64,000 nucleotides of DNA. It comes from Jiangella asiatica. Its GTDB lineage: Bacteria > Actinomycetota > Actinomycetes > Jiangellales > Jiangellaceae. Below, one piece after another: positions 53,724 through 62,103 of this stretch. The notes beneath the pieces are model-generated. The model was given only the letters and a program-made list of their open reading frames with translations, was not told the DNA's origin and did no database searches. Where the stretch lies: positions 1 to 64,000 of the forward strand of contig NZ_SMKZ01000025.1 in NCBI RefSeq assembly GCF_004349065.1, written 5' to 3'. Both the position numbers and the translations under genes were made by a program. How positions within the stretch are numbered: the first letter of the stretch is position 1; every line of letters starts with the position of its first letter.

Positions 53724-55913
53724 TCAGTCCCGGACGGCCCACGCGGGCAGGTCGAGCCCGTCGGCGGCTCGTGGAGAGACCGATTGCGCAGCGGCCAACG
53801 CTTGACACTCGGGTTCGGCATCCGGCCGTGTTTCGGGACCGTTGTCGGCGTGCCGGCCCCCGTCGTCGGCGAGCGCGACGAGTCCGTTGGCGACCCGGTT
53901 GTGGACCACCGTCGTGTCGGCGGTGTTCTCGGTGCGAATCGAAGCGGGGGGCGTCTGCGGGCTTCCGGACGGCTCGCCGATCAGATTGCATGCGATCTCG
54001 TTACGTCGGCCGTTGCGCAGCGCTATGCCGTGCCCCGTCCAGTCGGTCACCTCGTTCGCGACGAACTGCAGGTCCTCATGAGGCCGCGCTCGCTCGGTGA
54101 TCGCCCGTTCGCGGGTGCACGTCGGACCCGTTCCGCCGCCACAGGCCAACAGGCCGACCTGGACCGAGCCCGCGATGTCCCGGTTCCGGGCCACAACATT
54201 GTTGATCACTCGCGCTCGAAGTGACATCAGACCTTCGTTACCCCGCCAGGGATGGTTCTCGAAGATCATTGCCGCGCCGTCCTGGGTGTCGAACAGCGTG
54301 GACTCCACCGTAGTGTCGACGGTGCGCAGGAGAAGGCCGTAGCGAAGCCCGCCGACGAACGCGTCGTTGCGGAAGGTGGTCAACGGCGCAGCGTCGTGCA
54401 TGCCGTACAGCACGTCGGCCTGGGTGATCGGGGCGGCCAGGTGCAGCACGGTCGTGTCGTCCGCTCCGATGTCGACCTGCTCCACGGTTGTCCTGGTCGT
54501 GGTGCCGTCGGCGAACACGTAGCCGGCCACTTCGGTACCGACCGGAATGGCCACGCTGTCAGCGAGCGTCAGCGCCTGGCCACCGTCGGTGATCTCCGTG
54601 ACGACGTGCGGTATGGGCCGGAGGTTCACGACGTCATCCATGAGTCCGTGGAAGACCGAGTTCTCGACCCAGGGCCCTCGGGTCATGCCCAATCCGTGGA
54701 TGCCGTCGGCGTTGGTCGAGGCGTAGCGACCGTCCTTGACACGCACGGCGGAGTTCACCACGGTCAGCCCGTGGCCCTCTCGCGGGTTGACCAATCCGCT
54801 GGGGGACGCATAGGCGGTGATCCGGTCGAGAGCAAGGTTGGTGATCTGGGCGCCGTTGACGATGCTGCGTCCGTTGATCCTGGCCTGCCTACGGAAAATG
54901 TCCCCGATCTCCGCCTCCGCGTGCAGGCGTGGCGAGTACAACCGATACGTCCCTGAACCTTCGTCGACGATGTCCTCACTGGGCACATTGATCACGCCGC
55001 CTGCGGACGGGACCAACGTGCCGGGCTGCCCACTGTCGAGGAGTTGCCCCCACCTGGGATAGCCGGCCACGCCCTCCTTGAACGTCATGTGCGGGTCGAG
55101 CAGGCCAGGCATGTCCGGACTGGTGACGTCGGCGATGACGTATGGCCGGCCGGAGCCGTCGACGCCCTTCGCGATGATCGTGGTCTCACTGAACGGTAGG
55201 GGGTCGTAGTCGACCGAGAAGTTCCGCAGCGTGACATCACGGCTCTCGGTGAGGTCGACGAAGCTGGACGTGGGGTTGGTGACGACGAACGCGGCACCAC
55301 CGCCGTCGATCATCAGGTTTCGCGCGCCGGAGAGATCGAAGCAGGGTTCCTCCTCGGCGAGCGTTCCACAATCGAGCTCGTGACGGTCGCCGGTGAACCG
55401 CACGACCGTCGTGCGATGAGGTCGGTCGTGACCGCGAGCCATGGCCGTTTCGAGCAGTTCTCGCATGGTGTCGGTGGACGCGTCAGCCGGCACCGTGATC
55501 ACGTCGCGTTGGGCGACGTCGACTCGGGCGGCCGGTGCCCAGGCGCCGCGACCTGCCGCCGATTCAGCTCGTACGCGAACGAACACCTCCCCGGGATCGA
55601 GGGCGGTGTCAGGGACGAACCGCGGCGTCTGGACGACCTCGTCGATCGACACGTCCATGAACGAGCGATCGGTGGCGACCTGCACCCGGTACCAGACCTG
55701 GCGGTCGCTGGAACAGGGCGTCCAGTCGATGTCGGGGAATGGCGAGGTGGCGACCGCTCTCGGGGGGAGGTTGGTGTCGATGGTCGGCCGGCACGTCAGC
55801 TGGGAGTCGATACGTTGCTGCGCTGAGACGGTGGTCACGCCGACCGCGCTCACGATCGCCACGGCCGCAAGGACTGAGGGAACGGCCTGGCGCCAAAACC
55901 TGCGTCCGACCAC
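53724..55913 (-). CDS. Secreted right-handed beta-helix protein, GH110-like appearance
   Basis: This 729-residue protein has a signal peptide (about 1-31, ending VSAQ), an N-terminal fibronectin-like part (about 50-135) and a long parallel beta-helix (about 165-680). Repeated coils include NLMIDGGGAAFVVTNPTSSFVDLTESRDVTLRNFSVDYDP and TNADGIHGLGMTRGPWVENSVFHGLMDDVVNLRP. The ADGIH...RG..VENS.F....DD..N pattern resembles the catalytic coils of GH110 alpha-galactosidases. Polysaccharide binding or cleavage outside the cell is likely; the enzyme class is uncertain. A palindromic operator precedes it at 55954. Confidence 0.8.
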   Translation of the reverse strand: MVGRRFWRQAVPSVLAAVAIVSAVGVTTVSAQQRIDSQLTCRPTIDTNLPPRAVATSPFPDIDWTPCSSDRQVWYRVQVATDRSFMDVSIDEVVQTPRFVPDTALDPGEVFVRVRAESAAGRGAWAPAARVDVAQRDVITVPADASTDTMRELLETAMARGHDRPHRTTVVRFTGDRHELDCGTLAEEEPCFDLSGARNLMIDGGGAAFVVTNPTSSFVDLTESRDVTLRNFSVDYDPLPFSETTIIAKGVDGSGRPYVIADVTSPDMPGLLDPHMTFKEGVAGYPRWGQLLDSGQPGTLVPSAGGVINVPSEDIVDEGSGTYRLYSPRLHAEAEIGDIFRRQARINGRSIVNGAQITNLALDRITAYASPSGLVNPREGHGLTVVNSAVRVKDGRYASTNADGIHGLGMTRGPWVENSVFHGLMDDVVNLRPIPHVVTEITDGGQALTLADSVAIPVGTEVAGYVFADGTTTRTTVEQVDIGADDTTVLHLAAPITQADVLYGMHDAAPLTTFRNDAFVGGLRYGLLLRTVDTTVESTLFDTQDGAAMIFENHPWRGNEGLMSLRARVINNVVARNRDIAGSVQVGLLACGGGTGPTCTRERAITERARPHEDLQFVANEVTDWTGHGIALRNGRRNEIACNLIGEPSGSPQTPPASIRTENTADTTVVHNRVANGLVALADDGGRHADNGPETRPDAEPECQALAAAQSVSPRAADGLDLPAWAVRD

Positions 55914-55953
55914 GATCGACCTCCATCAGGTTGGCACCCAGTGTTTCCTACTC

Positions 55954-55969
55954 ATCTACACGTGTAGAT
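55954..55969. promoter_or_regulatory. Perfect 16-base palindrome, likely operator
   Basis: ATCTACACGTGTAGAT is a perfect palindrome 41 bases upstream of the beta-helix gene start. A second, partial copy TACTCGTGTAG lies at 56081-56091. Two related sites about 125 bases apart suggest a TetR- or LacI-type repressor, possibly with looping. The repressor is not identified. Confidence 0.6.
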
Positions 55970-56091
55970 CGATGTGGCACGCTCGGCCGATGATTGATGG
56001 CACTGCCACCGAAGCACCCACGCAACCGTGCAGTTGTCGCCAGCGCAAAACATCGAGCCACGCCTCGGAGATAGCCAATTTACTCGTGTAG

Positions 56092-56253
56092 CCGCGTGCT
56101 CAGGGAAGCAGGAGCGGTGCGGGAAGTCAAGAGGTGGCGCGCTTGGGCCACATCTCCGTCGGCGTCTCCACTCGACGAGAAGTGTGCGGTCACCAACAGC
56201 CGGATCCTCGGGCGGTACCTTCGGCACCGACCGCTACCGCGGGGGACGATTCG
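56092..56253. other. Intergenic region upstream of the beta-helix gene
   Basis: The whole stretch from 55914 to 56453 lacks a well-supported gene. It holds the palindromes described above and one weak small reading frame at 56254. The rest, including this part, shows nothing recognisable. Confidence 0.4.
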
Positions 56254-56430
56254 ATGTCTACCGCACATCACCTGCTTGCCGACGACACCCCGGCTGCTCG
56301 CCCGGAGCGAGCCGGTCAAGCGACGGTGGTTCTGCGCGGTGATCTCGGCGTGACCGCTGACGACTTGCGCGGCCTTCCGTACCAGCTGGATCTCACCGAC
56401 CGCGCCCTGCGGTTGCTGCCGACCGCATGA
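56254..56430 (+). CDS. Possible small protein (58 residues)
   Basis: ATG 56254 is preceded by GGGGGA at good spacing. The product ends ATVVLRGDLGVTADDLRGLPYQLDLTDRALRLLPTA, which looks protein-like but matches no family known to me. It could be a real small protein or the remnant of a larger gene. Confidence 0.3.
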   Translation: MSTAHHLLADDTPAARPERAGQATVVLRGDLGVTADDLRGLPYQLDLTDRALRLLPTA

Positions 56431-56453
56431 ACGGTCCCCTCGGGCAGTCGGAC

Positions 56454-56894
56454 TCAGTCGATGTCGCCGTCGTCGTCCGGGAAGAACACCATGTGTCGTG
56501 CGACAGCGACCGTTGAGCCGTGCTGGTTGGTGATCGTGACCTCCGCCGTCATGCGGCGCCGGTGCTCCTCCAACTCGGCTAGTCGATACCCGACCTGGAT
56601 AGTGTCACCGAAATACACGGGCGCGACGAACCTGACCCGGTCGTACCCGTACGCGACGGCCGGTCGCCCGGACCGGTTGATCATTGCCGTTGAGGCGGTC
56701 GAGACGAAGCCCAACAGCAAGGCGCCGTGGACCAATCGCGCACCGTACGAGGTGCCGCGCATGGCTTCGGCGTCGACGTGGTTGCGATTGAAGTCACCGG
56801 TCAGTCCGGCGAAGAGATAGACATCGCTCTCGCTCACGGTCTTGCGGAAGTGTTCCTCCGCACCGATCTCCAGATTCCCGAAAACGTCACCCAT
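56454..56894 (-). CDS. MaoC-like hydratase/dehydratase
   Basis: This 146-residue hot-dog-fold protein has the R-hydratase motif GDFNRNHVDAEAM (D34 and H39 as the catalytic pair) and GTSYGARLVHGALLLGFVS. It would hydrate an enoyl-CoA. ATG 56894 is the start. It is divergent from the transporter gene at 57070 and shares its control region, so it belongs to the second catabolic cluster with the CoA-transferase. Confidence 0.9.
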   Translation of the reverse strand: MGDVFGNLEIGAEEHFRKTVSESDVYLFAGLTGDFNRNHVDAEAMRGTSYGARLVHGALLLGFVSTASTAMINRSGRPAVAYGYDRVRFVAPVYFGDTIQVGYRLAELEEHRRRMTAEVTITNQHGSTVAVARHMVFFPDDDGDID

Positions 56895-56992
56895 GCATCA
56901 GTCCTCATCGCTCCAAACTGGACAGCTCGATCGGCGCCGGAAACAGCGTGGCCGGTCGGTGACCTGGATCCATGCATCCTTCGCGCAGGTTG

Positions 56993-57047
56993 TTGACACC
57001 GAGGAAGCACAACTCTAGCGTGGTGTCGCTCTGTCAGACAATGTCCG
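56993..57047 (+). promoter_or_regulatory. Promoter and IclR-type operator of the transporter gene
   Basis: TTGACA (56993-56998) and TAGCGT (57016-57021) are 17 bases apart. CAGACAATGTCC (57035-57046) lies just downstream and shares AGACAATGTC with the perfect palindrome in front of the IclR gene at 61261. A repressor bound there would block elongation. Confidence 0.6.
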
Positions 57048-57069
57048 AAATATCGAACGAGGTGTTGCC

Positions 57070-58524
57070 GTGACAGCCGAGAAGCGCTCCGCCGTAGATC
57101 CCGGTGCCATCGACGGCGACATCGTGCGGGGCCTGCCGGCCGGGACATTGGCGCCACTGCGATACCGGCCACTGCCGGCGGCGGCGTCCTTCCGAAAGAT
57201 CGTGGGTCCCAGCGTCGTTCTCCTGGCCCTGGCCATCGGTTCGGGTGAGTACGTGATCTGGCCGTTCATCGGCACCCAACTCGGCACCGGTGTGCTCTGG
57301 CTTGCTGCTGTTGCGCTGATCAGCCAGTACTTCGTCGTCATGGAGATCGAGCGCTACACCTTGGCCACCGGCGAGACGGCCATCACTGGATTCACGCGGC
57401 TCTGGCGCGGATTCGGACCCATCTTCCTCGTGCTGATCCTGCTGCCCTACATCTGGCCCGGCTGGGCAGCCGGCGCCGCCACGATGTTCGGCTACCTCAT
57501 CGGAGGTGGCGATCAGCAGCTGCTGACACTCGCAGTCCTGATCGTGGGCGCCGCGGCGTTGACACTGTCGCCGGTCGTGTATCGCATGGTTGAACGGATG
57601 CAGTTCGTGCTGATGGGTGCCGTCGTGGTGTTCCTGGCCATTGCGGTCGTGTTCGCCACCGAGGCTGAGGCGTGGGCTGGCGTGATCCAGCCCACCATGC
57701 CCGACACCAGCGGAGCAGTGACGATGGCGGTCCTGGTAGGTGCGATCGCGTTCGCGGGTCCAGGTGCGGGGAACCTGGCACAAAGCCACTGGATCCGGGA
57801 CAAGGGAATGGCGATGGGCCATTACATCCCTCGCGTTGTCTCCCCGATCACTGGACAAGAGGTCAGCGCTCCCACCACCGGTTACCTGTTTCCACAGGAC
57901 GAGGCCAACCTCTCGCGGTGGCGCAGGTGGTGGCGACTGGCGAACCTGGAGCAGTTGTCCACGAACATCTTGATCGGGTTCCTGTCGATCGTGGTGTTCA
58001 CCGTGCTCGCAGTGTCGACGCTGGGTATCGGCGGTGACTACGCGGGCGACCTGAGCTTCATCTCCGAAGAGGCTGATGCCCTCACGTCCATCCTCGGTTC
58101 GGGCTTCGGCACGTTCTTCCTGATCGCCGGCTGCGCAGCCCTGTTCTCCACCAGCATCACGCAGGTGGACTTCGTCGGACGTCTCGTGAGCGACGTCACG
58201 AAGATCAACCTGCTGATCAAGAGCAACTTCTGGTCCGAGAGCAAGCTCTATTTCGCGGCCGTATGGATCTTCACGGTCGTATGCGTGGGGATCGTCCTGG
58301 CAGGCCTCCGGCAGCCATTGGTCCTTCTGATCATCTCGTCCGTGTTCCAGGCCATCGTCCTGGCCTCCTCCTCGATCATGCTCGCCGTCCTGAACAGGCG
58401 CGCGTTGCCCGATGCCATCAAGATCCGCGGCATCAGACTCTGGGCCGTGATCTGGGCTGGCCTGTTCTTCGGTGTCAGTTCCGGTTACGTCGCCGTGAAC
58501 CAGATCGCCAACCTCCTCGGCTGA
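57070..58524 (+). CDS. Nramp-related transporter lacking metal-binding motifs
   Basis: This 484-residue membrane protein has about 11-12 helices and the LeuT-like layout of the Nramp family. Helix 1 reads GPSVVLLALAIGSGEYVIWP and not the DPGN metal motif. The helix-6 region reads GAIAFAGPGAGNLAQSHWIRDKG and lacks MPH. Manganese or iron transport is therefore unlikely; an organic or other substrate of the neighbouring catabolic genes fits better. GTG 57070 is the start. It is under an IclR-type operator. Confidence 0.82.
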   Translation: MTAEKRSAVDPGAIDGDIVRGLPAGTLAPLRYRPLPAAASFRKIVGPSVVLLALAIGSGEYVIWPFIGTQLGTGVLWLAAVALISQYFVVMEIERYTLATGETAITGFTRLWRGFGPIFLVLILLPYIWPGWAAGAATMFGYLIGGGDQQLLTLAVLIVGAAALTLSPVVYRMVERMQFVLMGAVVVFLAIAVVFATEAEAWAGVIQPTMPDTSGAVTMAVLVGAIAFAGPGAGNLAQSHWIRDKGMAMGHYIPRVVSPITGQEVSAPTTGYLFPQDEANLSRWRRWWRLANLEQLSTNILIGFLSIVVFTVLAVSTLGIGGDYAGDLSFISEEADALTSILGSGFGTFFLIAGCAALFSTSITQVDFVGRLVSDVTKINLLIKSNFWSESKLYFAAVWIFTVVCVGIVLAGLRQPLVLLIISSVFQAIVLASSSIMLAVLNRRALPDAIKIRGIRLWAVIWAGLFFGVSSGYVAVNQIANLLG

Positions 58525-58772
58525 CCGCAGTCCTGGGGGACCGGCGCACGGATAGGCGGCATCTGATCCGTGGTGGCGGTGGCATGTGCATCGCCGGAGG
58601 ATGTCGTCGTGCTGACGCCGTGTCCGAGGAGTTCCGAAGGATGTGATCGGTGCCGCCCGGTCGGAGGCCGGGGGTCTCGATCGCTCACCGGACGAAGGTG
58701 CGGCCGTGAAATACCTGGTCAACGCCGCGGCGCGGCGAACTGTCGCCCGTTCGTACAGGAGTCCGCGCGGGG

Positions 58773-59990
58773 TCAGGACGCCGTGGGCACGGCCGCGTTC
58801 TCGACCACACCGGACTTCACCAGCGCCTCGATCTGTTCGCCGGTGTAACCGAGGTCCGCGAGCACCGAGTCTGTGTGTTGACCAAGAAGTGGGGCGGCCA
58901 CGTACGGCCGTTCGGTGGCTGCGGACAGACGAATGGGGTTGTCGATCGCGCAGACGTCACCTGTGACTGGGTGATGAAGCGTGCGCACCACGTCGTTGTG
59001 TACGACCTGCGGATTCTCGAGTACTTGGTCGTAGTCCAGCACCGGCCCGCAGATCACCCCGGCGGCGGCGAGTCGATCCACAGCCTCGTCGGTCGTGAAC
59101 CGGCTGAGCTCCTCGTCCAGGATCGCCCAGAGCTCGCTCCGGTTCTGCTGCTGCAGCTCTGGCGTCCTGAACTCCTCACGGAGTGTGAGATCGTCGATCC
59201 CGAGCGCCTCGCACACGGCACGAAGTGGATCGGGACGGAAGAGGCCGACGATCGTCACCCATCCATCGGAGGTCTTGAAAGCGCCGACGAGGTTGTCCCG
59301 CTCCCAGTGGATCTCGAACCGTCGCATCATCCATGCGGTGTACTCCTGCATCTGCTCGAACATGGCCGTGTCGAGAAGGGAGACGTCCACGCGCTGTCCC
59401 TGCCCTGAAACGGCTCGTTCGAACAGCGCCAGCAAGATCCCCTGGGTGATCGCCATGCCCGCGCCGAAATCGACGAAGGGAATCGGGTAGATCGCCGGTC
59501 GACCGTTCGAGTCCCGGTTGTGCCAGGTCGCTCCGGAGATCGACTGCAAGGCCATGTCCTGCCCGCCGAGGTGCTTCATCGGGCCGGTCTCCCCGAATCC
59601 GGTCCCGGAGGCGTAGATCAGCCTTGGATATCGTTCGCGCAGGTCCTCGTACCCGAGTCCCAGTCGTTCCGCCACCCCTGCTCGGTAGTTCGCGACCAGG
59701 ACATCTGTCTGCTCCAGCAGCGCGTACACGATCTCCATCGCCTCGGGCCTCTTCATGTCGAGGACGATCGAGCGCTTGTTCCGGTTGAGCGCATGGAACG
59801 AGGCGCTGTCCTCGAGGCCGTCGGATTTCACGTCGATGGATCGGCTGATGTCGCCCAGCCTGGGCCGCTCGACCTTGATCACGTCGGCGCCGAAGTCGGC
59901 CAGGATCTGCGTGGCCATGGGCCCGAACTGAACCTGGCTGAAATCGAGCACGCGGATTCCGTTGAGCGGCAACGAGCGCGCAGTGGCCAT
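58773..59990 (-). CDS. Class III CoA-transferase (CaiB/BaiF family)
   Basis: This 405-residue protein starts at ATG 59990 after GAGGAG. The N-terminal region LPLNGIRVLDFSQVQFGPMATQILADFGADVIKVERP and the catalytic aspartate D145 in HLGGQDMALQ are those of family III transferases such as CaiB and formyl-CoA transferase. It moves CoA between carboxylic acids. With the MaoC hydratase it suggests the cluster degrades a carboxylic acid as a CoA thioester. The 248 bases downstream show no gene. Confidence 0.93.
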   Translation of the reverse strand: MATARSLPLNGIRVLDFSQVQFGPMATQILADFGADVIKVERPRLGDISRSIDVKSDGLEDSASFHALNRNKRSIVLDMKRPEAMEIVYALLEQTDVLVANYRAGVAERLGLGYEDLRERYPRLIYASGTGFGETGPMKHLGGQDMALQSISGATWHNRDSNGRPAIYPIPFVDFGAGMAITQGILLALFERAVSGQGQRVDVSLLDTAMFEQMQEYTAWMMRRFEIHWERDNLVGAFKTSDGWVTIVGLFRPDPLRAVCEALGIDDLTLREEFRTPELQQQNRSELWAILDEELSRFTTDEAVDRLAAAGVICGPVLDYDQVLENPQVVHNDVVRTLHHPVTGDVCAIDNPIRLSAATERPYVAAPLLGQHTDSVLADLGYTGEQIEALVKSGVVENAAVPTAS

Positions 59991-60045
59991 GGGAAACTCC
60001 TCGTCCTTCCAGTGATGTTGCGTGCGAGATTCGGCGTGCGGGACG

Positions 60046-61203
60046 TCAGATCCGGCCGGGCAGGATCGCGCCGGTGAGAACGGCGAGCGCCTCGAAGAGG
60101 AAATAGCTGCCGAACACCAGTTCCACGTCGGTTGCATCGGCATCCTGGGATCGGACGGTGGCCTTCCGGGTGAAACACCCGCCGGTGAGAATGCCGTGCG
60201 GGCGCTCGTCGGCCGGTGGCGTTGGCGTCAGGTACGTGTCGACGACCGCCTGCACGGTGCGCTCCGCGAAATCACGGTAGTGGTCGCCGGCCCGTCCCAG
60301 GGCGGCGGCGAGGCGGAGCGCCGCCGCGGCGGCGATCGTGGTCGCAGCGGTGTCCCGGCTCGTCTCCGGGATCGCCGGGTCGTCGAAGTCCCAGTACGCG
60401 ACCAGGTCACGCGGCACGTGGGCGATCCACCAGTCCAGGGTCTTGGCCGCGTAGTCGCGCCAAGCCGGTTCGTGGGGCCGCACGACGGCGGCATGACTCG
60501 CGTAGAGCATCGCCCACCCCTGGGCGCGACCCCAGGTGCTGGTGTCGCTGTACCCCTTGTGGGTATGCGTTCGCACGACTTCTCCCGTCGCCGGGTCCAA
60601 CGTCGAGGATTGAACGACCGACCCGTCGGGGCGTACGTGGATTTCGAGTACTCGGCGTAGGTGACGGTCGGCGATCTCGGCGTACCGGGGGTCTCCGCTG
60701 TGATCCGACGCCCAGTACAGAAGCGCCGTCGCCTGGAGCGAATCAATGCTGCTCTCCGCGGCCCCGACGGCATTGGCCTCTTCGGCATCTTCGCCGAGGG
60801 GAATCAATCCCAGCCGCTCGTCGAACATGTCGACCAGCGACTTGGCGGCGATCAGCGCGGCTTCCGCAGCACCGTCATGCCCGTGAAGGATGCTCGCCAC
60901 GGCCGCGCCGTAGTAGAACCCGAAGCCCTTGAACGCCGTCCGACGCTCGAGCCGCGGTCGCATCCGGTCCAGCGCACGCTCGGCCTGTGCGGCTGTGAAG
61001 CGCGCCGAGTCGATGCCGTGCGCGAGCCAGAGCTGGCCGACATACGCGCCGCCGGTCCAATCGCCGTCCGGCGTGACCGTCCACTCGCCCGTGTTCGAGG
61101 ACGCCCAATGGGGAAGTCCCCTGTTCACGACCTCGAAGCTCTGGTCGATCCGATCCAGCATGAGATTCCGCGCGATGGTGAACGGTCGGGACTGATCTGT
61201 CAT
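60046..61203 (-). CDS. Glycoside hydrolase family 88, unsaturated uronyl hydrolase-like
   Basis: This 385-residue (alpha/alpha)6-barrel protein has the GH88 motifs DWTGGAYVGQLWLA (48-61), SSIDSLQATALLYWAS (151-166, D154 in the position of the catalytic Asp149 of the Bacillus enzyme), TSTWGRAQGWAMLY (221-234) and YWDFDDPAIPETSRDTAATTIAAAAAL. It releases 4,5-unsaturated uronic acids by vinyl-ether hydration. ATG 61203 precedes the IclR gene divergently. No signal peptide. The companion polysaccharide lyase is not in the window. Confidence 0.9.
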   Translation of the reverse strand: MTDQSRPFTIARNLMLDRIDQSFEVVNRGLPHWASSNTGEWTVTPDGDWTGGAYVGQLWLAHGIDSARFTAAQAERALDRMRPRLERRTAFKGFGFYYGAAVASILHGHDGAAEAALIAAKSLVDMFDERLGLIPLGEDAEEANAVGAAESSIDSLQATALLYWASDHSGDPRYAEIADRHLRRVLEIHVRPDGSVVQSSTLDPATGEVVRTHTHKGYSDTSTWGRAQGWAMLYASHAAVVRPHEPAWRDYAAKTLDWWIAHVPRDLVAYWDFDDPAIPETSRDTAATTIAAAAALRLAAALGRAGDHYRDFAERTVQAVVDTYLTPTPPADERPHGILTGGCFTRKATVRSQDADATDVELVFGSYFLFEALAVLTGAILPGRI

Positions 61204-61239
61204 GAGACTCCCTTTGTCCTTCGGTGGCGACACGCGATC

Positions 61240-61273
61240 TTGCCAAGTCGTCTGAAATTTTAGACAATGTCTA
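61240..61273 (+). promoter_or_regulatory. IclR promoter with autoregulatory palindrome
   Basis: TTGCCA (61240-61245) and GACAAT (61263-61268) are 17 bases apart. The perfect palindrome TAGACA-A-TGTCTA (61261-61273) covers the -10 box. The predicted start point lies at about 61275, so the ATG at 61276 would be leaderless. The site also lies in the divergent region of the GH88 gene. Confidence 0.65.
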
Positions 61274-61275
61274 GC

Positions 61276-62103
61276 ATGGCTCGATCTCCGCAGAGGCTGT
61301 CCGGGACCCCGGACGACCAGACTTCGCCGATCCCTGGGCGCGTGACCGCGCCGGCACTTCGCCGCGGCCTGGACATCCTGGAGCTGTTCCTCGACTCGAG
61401 CGAAGGCCTGCGGGTGCCGGAGATGACCGCCGCGCTCGGCATTCCGCGAGCGTCGACGCATGAGCTGGTCGGAGCGCTCGTCGACCGCGGATACCTCCAG
61501 CCCAAACCGGGCTCGGCCGGCCAGTTCGTTCTCGGCGTCAAGACGTTCCAGCTCGGCGGTGCGTACGAGCGCAGCCTCGACATCGTCGAGGCCGGGCGCG
61601 AGGCCGCCCGTGCGGTCGCGGCCGAGTGCGGAGAGACGGTGCAAATCGTGGTGCGCGACGAGCGCGTCGTGGTGTACATCGTGCGGATCGACAGCACACA
61701 CTCGGTGCGCTTGGTGTCCGACGTCGGCAGCCGGTTGCCGGCGCACTGCACGGCTGGGGGCAAGGTGTTGCTGGCGTCCCTGTCACCGGAGGAGCTGGCG
61801 ACGCTCTTTCCCGACGACACCAGCCTCCTCCCGATGACCACCCGGAGCATCGACACCGTCGAGCGACTCAATCGCGAGCTCGCCGAGACCCGGGAGCGCG
61901 GATGGGGCGAGGAGTACTGCGAGTCGAACCAGGACGTCGCATGTGTAGCCGCGCCCGTACGCAATCCGAGGGGCGAATGCGTGGCAGCCATGAGCATCTC
62001 CATTCCGACCATCCGCTGGCAGGACGACAAGAGGGCCGACTACGTCGCGCTCGTCTCGACCGGCGCGCGGGAGCTGTCCACGCGGCTCGGCGCCCGGCTG
62101 TAG
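61276..62103 (+). CDS. IclR-family transcriptional regulator
   Basis: This 275-residue regulator has a winged helix at about 22-80 (RRGLDILELFLDSSEGLRVPEMTAALGIPRASTHELVGALVDRGYL) and the IclR effector domain (about 95-265; LPAHCTAGGKVLLASLSPEEL, RGWGEEYCESNQDVACVAAPV). ATG 61276 is preferred over ATG 61267, which lies inside the operator palindrome. It should control the GH88, CoA-transferase, transporter and MaoC genes through AGACAATGTC sites. Its 3' end overlaps the convergent dehydrogenase gene. Confidence 0.93.
   Translation: MARSPQRLSGTPDDQTSPIPGRVTAPALRRGLDILELFLDSSEGLRVPEMTAALGIPRASTHELVGALVDRGYLQPKPGSAGQFVLGVKTFQLGGAYERSLDIVEAGREAARAVAAECGETVQIVVRDERVVVYIVRIDSTHSVRLVSDVGSRLPAHCTAGGKVLLASLSPEELATLFPDDTSLLPMTTRSIDTVERLNRELAETRERGWGEEYCESNQDVACVAAPVRNPRGECVAAMSISIPTIRWQDDKRADYVALVSTGARELSTRLGARL

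Noticed and set aside
57070-58524. Manganese/iron Nramp transporter
   Set aside because: The DPGN and MPH metal motifs are missing.
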